From Solirubrobacteraceae bacterium (lineage in GTDB: Bacteria; Actinomycetota; Thermoleophilia; Solirubrobacterales; Solirubrobacteraceae), in NCBI GenBank assembly GCA_017882375.1, contig JADGPP010000009.1, positions 1-64,000 of the forward strand: a stretch of DNA of 64,000 bases, in the 5' to 3' direction. Within the stretch, counting starts at the first letter, position 1; each line of letters opens with the position of its first letter. Positions 61,404 through 64,000 of the stretch are shown here, piece after piece. The position numbers and the translations under genes are program-made. The notes beneath the pieces are model-generated. The model was not told the DNA's origin. It was given only the letters and a program-made list of their open reading frames with translations, and ran no database searches.

Positions 61404-62513
61404 TCAGTCCACGACGAGGTAGTCGCGGTGCACGGCCTCCTCGCTCGCGCGCGGCATCACCTCGCGCGCCGCGCCGGACTTCATCCCCTGGACCTGGCGC
61501 AGCTCCTGCGCGGAGTAGTTGCAGATGCCCTTGCCCAGCGTGTGCGCTGCGCCGCCGTCAGGGTCCGCCTGGGCGATGTCCACGGCATCGCCCGCGTCGA
61601 ACTCACCAAGCACCTCGACGACGCCGACCGGCAGCAGGCTCGCGCTCCCATCGCGCACGGCGCGAGCGGCGCCCGCGTCGACGACCAGCGTTCCGCGCGA
61701 GGGCTTGGCGTACTTCAGCCACAGCTTGAACGAGCTGTAGCGCGCCTCGCGCGCGGCAAAACGAGTGCCCTCGCGCTCGCCCGCGAGCGCCGCCGGCAGC
61801 GCCTGCGCTCGCACGCCGTTGCAGATCACCGTCGCGATCCCCGCCGCCGTGGCCATGTCGGCGGCGACGACCTTCGAGCGCATCCCGCCCGAGCCCAGCG
61901 GCGACGTCGTGTGCCCGATCTCCAGCTCCTGCAGTTCGCCGAAGTCCTGAACCTCGCGGACGATCTTCGCGTCGGGGTACAGGCGCGGATCGGCCGTGTA
62001 CAGCCCATCGATGTCGGTCAGCAGGATCAGCTCGTCGGCGCCGACGAGCACCGCCACCTGCGCTGCGAGGAAGTCGTTGTCGCCGAAGGAGATCTCGTCG
62101 GTGGCGGTCGTGTCGTTCTCGTTGATCACCGGCAGGACGCGCCACTCCAGCAACGTCGTCAGCGTCTGGCGCGCATTGAGGTAGTGCGTGCGCGCGCTCA
62201 TGTCGAAGAACGTCAGCAGCACCTGCGCGCTCGTCACACCGCGTTCGCGCAGCAGCTCGTCGTAGATCCGGTACAGCTTGCCTTGACCGACGGCGCTCGC
62301 CGCCTGCAGCTCGCGGATCGAGCTCGGTCTCTGCGACAGCTCCATCACGCGCATCCCGCGGGCGATCGCGCCGCTGGTGACGACGATCACCTCGTCACCG
62401 CTGCGATGCACGCCCGCCAAGGCCTCGCACACGTTGCGCAGCACATCCGCGCGCGGCTCGCCGTCGCTGTCTGCGACGACGCTCGAGCCGAGCTTGACCA
62501 CCACGCGTCTCAT
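61404..62513 (-). CDS. proB: Glutamate 5-kinase
   Basis: A 369-residue amino-acid kinase with C-terminal PUA domain, first enzyme of proline synthesis. MRRVVVKLGSSVVADSDGEP, SSGAIARGM, LITDIDGLYTADP and GSGGMRSKVVAADMA. PUA part: GTLVVDAGAARAVRDGSASL to GAAREVMPRASEEAVHRDYL. ATG 62513 is preferred over the upstream GTG because TATGCT (rc of 62520-62525) ends 6 nt before it. Follows obgE after 38 nt. Confidence 0.96.
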   Translation of the reverse strand: MRRVVVKLGSSVVADSDGEPRADVLRNVCEALAGVHRSGDEVIVVTSGAIARGMRVMELSQRPSSIRELQAASAVGQGKLYRIYDELLRERGVTSAQVLLTFFDMSARTHYLNARQTLTTLLEWRVLPVINENDTTATDEISFGDNDFLAAQVAVLVGADELILLTDIDGLYTADPRLYPDAKIVREVQDFGELQELEIGHTTSPLGSGGMRSKVVAADMATAAGIATVICNGVRAQALPAALAGEREGTRFAAREARYSSFKLWLKYAKPSRGTLVVDAGAARAVRDGSASLLPVGVVEVLGEFDAGDAVDIAQADPDGGAAHTLGKGICNYSAQELRQVQGMKSGAAREVMPRASEEAVHRDYLVVD

Positions 62514-62551
62514 GCCTGGAGCATATTTGCCCACGCGCGGCGCGCTGCGCG

Positions 62552-63922
62552 CTAGGCGGGCGCGCCCGGATCGAGCTCGAACGTCTCGCCGGCGATCTCG
62601 ATCTCATCCCCCGGCGCAAAGCCCTGCGCCTGCAGCTCCTTGAGCACGCCGATCCTGCGCAGCCTGTCCTCGAAGTAGGCCATTGCGTCGTCGTTGTCGA
62701 CGTCGTAGCGCGCCAGCAGCCGCTCGATCCCTCGGCCGCGCACGGCAAACGACCGCGGTCCGACACGCTCGACGGTGAAGCCACTGTCGCCTGCCGGGCG
62801 AAACACCATGTGCTCGGCGAGCTCCTCGGCGGCGTCGCCGGACGCAGCGAGGGTCTCGCCGACCTGCCAGTCGCCGGCCCGATCGGAGCGATCGCCGGAA
62901 TCCAGCGGCGGAACGCATCGCAGCAGCTCGGTGGCGAGCTCGCGCAGACCGGCGCCGGTCGCGCTGGAGGTGGCGATCACCGGAACCCCCTCCCCCAGCC
63001 GCTCGCGCCACTGCGCGACCGCATCGCGCACGCGCTGCTCGCCGACGAGATCGCACTTGGCGAGGGCGAGCACCCGCGGCAGCCTGGCCAGACGCTCGTC
63101 ATGCGCCGCGAGCTCGCGCTCGATCGTCGCGTGATTTGCGAGCGCGTCCTCGCCCGCGGATAGCTCGGGCGCGATGTCGAGAACGTGCACGAGCAGGCGC
63201 GTGCGCTCCACGTGGGCGAGAAAGTCGTGACCGAGGCCGGCGCCGTCGCTGGCGCCCTCGATCAACCCAGGAATGTCGGCGAGCACCAGCTGGCGGTCAT
63301 CGCCTTCGAGCACGCCGAGCACGGGTGAGAGCGTCGTGAAGGGGTAGTCGGCCACCTTCGGCGCCGCGCGCGTCAGCCGCGCCAGCAGCGAGGACTTGCC
63401 GGCGTTGGGCAGTCCCACCAGCCCGACGTCCGCGAGCAGCTTCAGGCGCAGCTCCAGCCAGCCTTCCTCCCCCACCAGGCCCCGCTCGGCAAAGCGCGGC
63501 GCCTGGCGCGTGGGCGTGGCAAAGCGCTTGTTGCCCTTGCCGCCCGAGCCGCCGCGAGCGACCGTCGCGCGCTGGCCGGAGGCAAGCAGTTCCCAGCGGC
63601 GTCCCGCGAGATCGCCGTCGTCGTCCGGCGCCGCCACGATCTGCGTGCCCGGCGGAACGCCGATCGCCAGCGTCTCGCCGTCGGCCCCGTGTCGCTGCGT
63701 CCCTTCCCCGTGCCCGCCGCGACCGGCGCGGTGGTGGGTCTTTCGCTTGAAGCTCTGCAGGTCGCGCAGCGAGTCGTCGCACACGAGCACGACCGCGCCG
63801 CCGCGGCCGCCGTCGCCGCCGTCGGGCCCGCCGCGCGGCACGTGCGCTTCGCGGCGGAAGCTCATGCAGCCGTCCCCGCCGGCTCCGGCCTGTACGTGGA
63901 TCCTCGCGCGATCGTGCAGCAT
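62552..63922 (-). CDS. obgE: GTPase ObgE/CgtA
   Basis: A 456-residue ribosome-assembly GTPase. Obg domain (about 1-158): MLHDRARIHVQAGAGGDGCM and glycine-rich arms. G domain: GLPNAGKSSLL (G1), DIPGLIEGA (G3), AKCDL (G4). C-terminal OCT domain (about 355-440, GFTVERVGPRSFAVRGRGIERLLARYDVDN). The rpmA gene that usually precedes obgE is not seen in the 78 bases up to the window edge. Confidence 0.95.
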   Translation of the reverse strand: MLHDRARIHVQAGAGGDGCMSFRREAHVPRGGPDGGDGGRGGAVVLVCDDSLRDLQSFKRKTHHRAGRGGHGEGTQRHGADGETLAIGVPPGTQIVAAPDDDGDLAGRRWELLASGQRATVARGGSGGKGNKRFATPTRQAPRFAERGLVGEEGWLELRLKLLADVGLVGLPNAGKSSLLARLTRAAPKVADYPFTTLSPVLGVLEGDDRQLVLADIPGLIEGASDGAGLGHDFLAHVERTRLLVHVLDIAPELSAGEDALANHATIERELAAHDERLARLPRVLALAKCDLVGEQRVRDAVAQWRERLGEGVPVIATSSATGAGLRELATELLRCVPPLDSGDRSDRAGDWQVGETLAASGDAAEELAEHMVFRPAGDSGFTVERVGPRSFAVRGRGIERLLARYDVDNDDAMAYFEDRLRRIGVLKELQAQGFAPGDEIEIAGETFELDPGAPA

Positions 63923-64000
63923 CGCCGACCATCGTGACAGCAGCCGGTCACGCGCCCGGGGCTCGGATGTGGCTAGATGAGCCGTACCGACAATCCCCGA

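Overview
The window is uniformly GC-rich with dense, short-spaced genes. The order obgE-proB-proA-nadD-rsfS, the actinobacterial-type leuS/holA/rpsT/murJ/lepA block, an F420-type (LLM) oxidoreductase, a DtxR/IdeR-type iron box and many leaderless promoters point to a high-GC actinobacterium. My best guess is the Solirubrobacterales/Thermoleophilia; this is inferred from gene content, not from a 16S gene.

Layout. 1-6 kb: acyl-CoA synthetase (cut by the window edge), a GT4 glycosyltransferase, a metal-type permease fused to a YHS domain behind a CsoR-like operator, a DsbA/HCCA-isomerase-like protein and a NYN nuclease. 6-10.6 kb: a co-directional catabolic set (SDR, Zn alcohol dehydrogenase, amidase, enoyl-CoA hydratase), preceded by the stump of an alpha/beta-hydrolase-cyclase gene. 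10.6-22.9 kb: housekeeping and metabolic genes (NodB deacetylase, LLM oxidoreductase, MFS transporter, lactate oxidase family, carbonic anhydrase, MBL hydrolase, YbdK ligase, M32 and M29 peptidases, SDR). This stretch includes a DUF202 gene broken by one amber codon. 22.9-24.2 kb: tRNA-Gly and tRNA-Pro, phased direct repeats, a toxin-antitoxin-like pair and a tRNA-like remnant, which together look like a small accessory insertion.

24.2-31.1 kb is the most striking region. It encodes a family 2A encapsulin (protein nanocompartment) operon: serine acetyltransferase, cysteine synthase, the HK97-fold shell, and a cysteine desulfurase with a 220-residue disordered N-terminal cargo-loading extension. 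The genes form a complete serine to cysteine to stored-sulfur route. A cNMP-domain/thioredoxin-reductase-like flavoprotein is divergently transcribed from the same intergenic region.

31-39 kb: membrane and envelope proteins and an MprA/MprB-like two-component system whose kinase gene overlaps an antisense AraC-family gene. 39-48.3 kb: fructosamine kinase, LMW phosphatase, lepA, a candidate structured RNA, murJ, rpsT, holA, leuS. 48-52.5 kb: two tandem DJ-1/PfpI-domain genes, a coiled-coil protein, tRNA-Ala, xthA. 52.5-56.3 kb: an iron-box-controlled Fe(III) ABC transporter. 56-64 kb: LtrA-like protein, secreted SGNH esterase, and rsfS/nadD/proA/proB/obgE.

A recurrent theme is leaderless transcription. 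At 19 genes or micro-ORFs a TANNNT-type -10 ends 6-7 nt before the start codon. This resolves several starts (TTG for murJ, later starts for proB and the lipoprotein) and exposes tiny leaderless ORFs whose stop codons overlap or abut the start of genes lacking a Shine-Dalgarno sequence.
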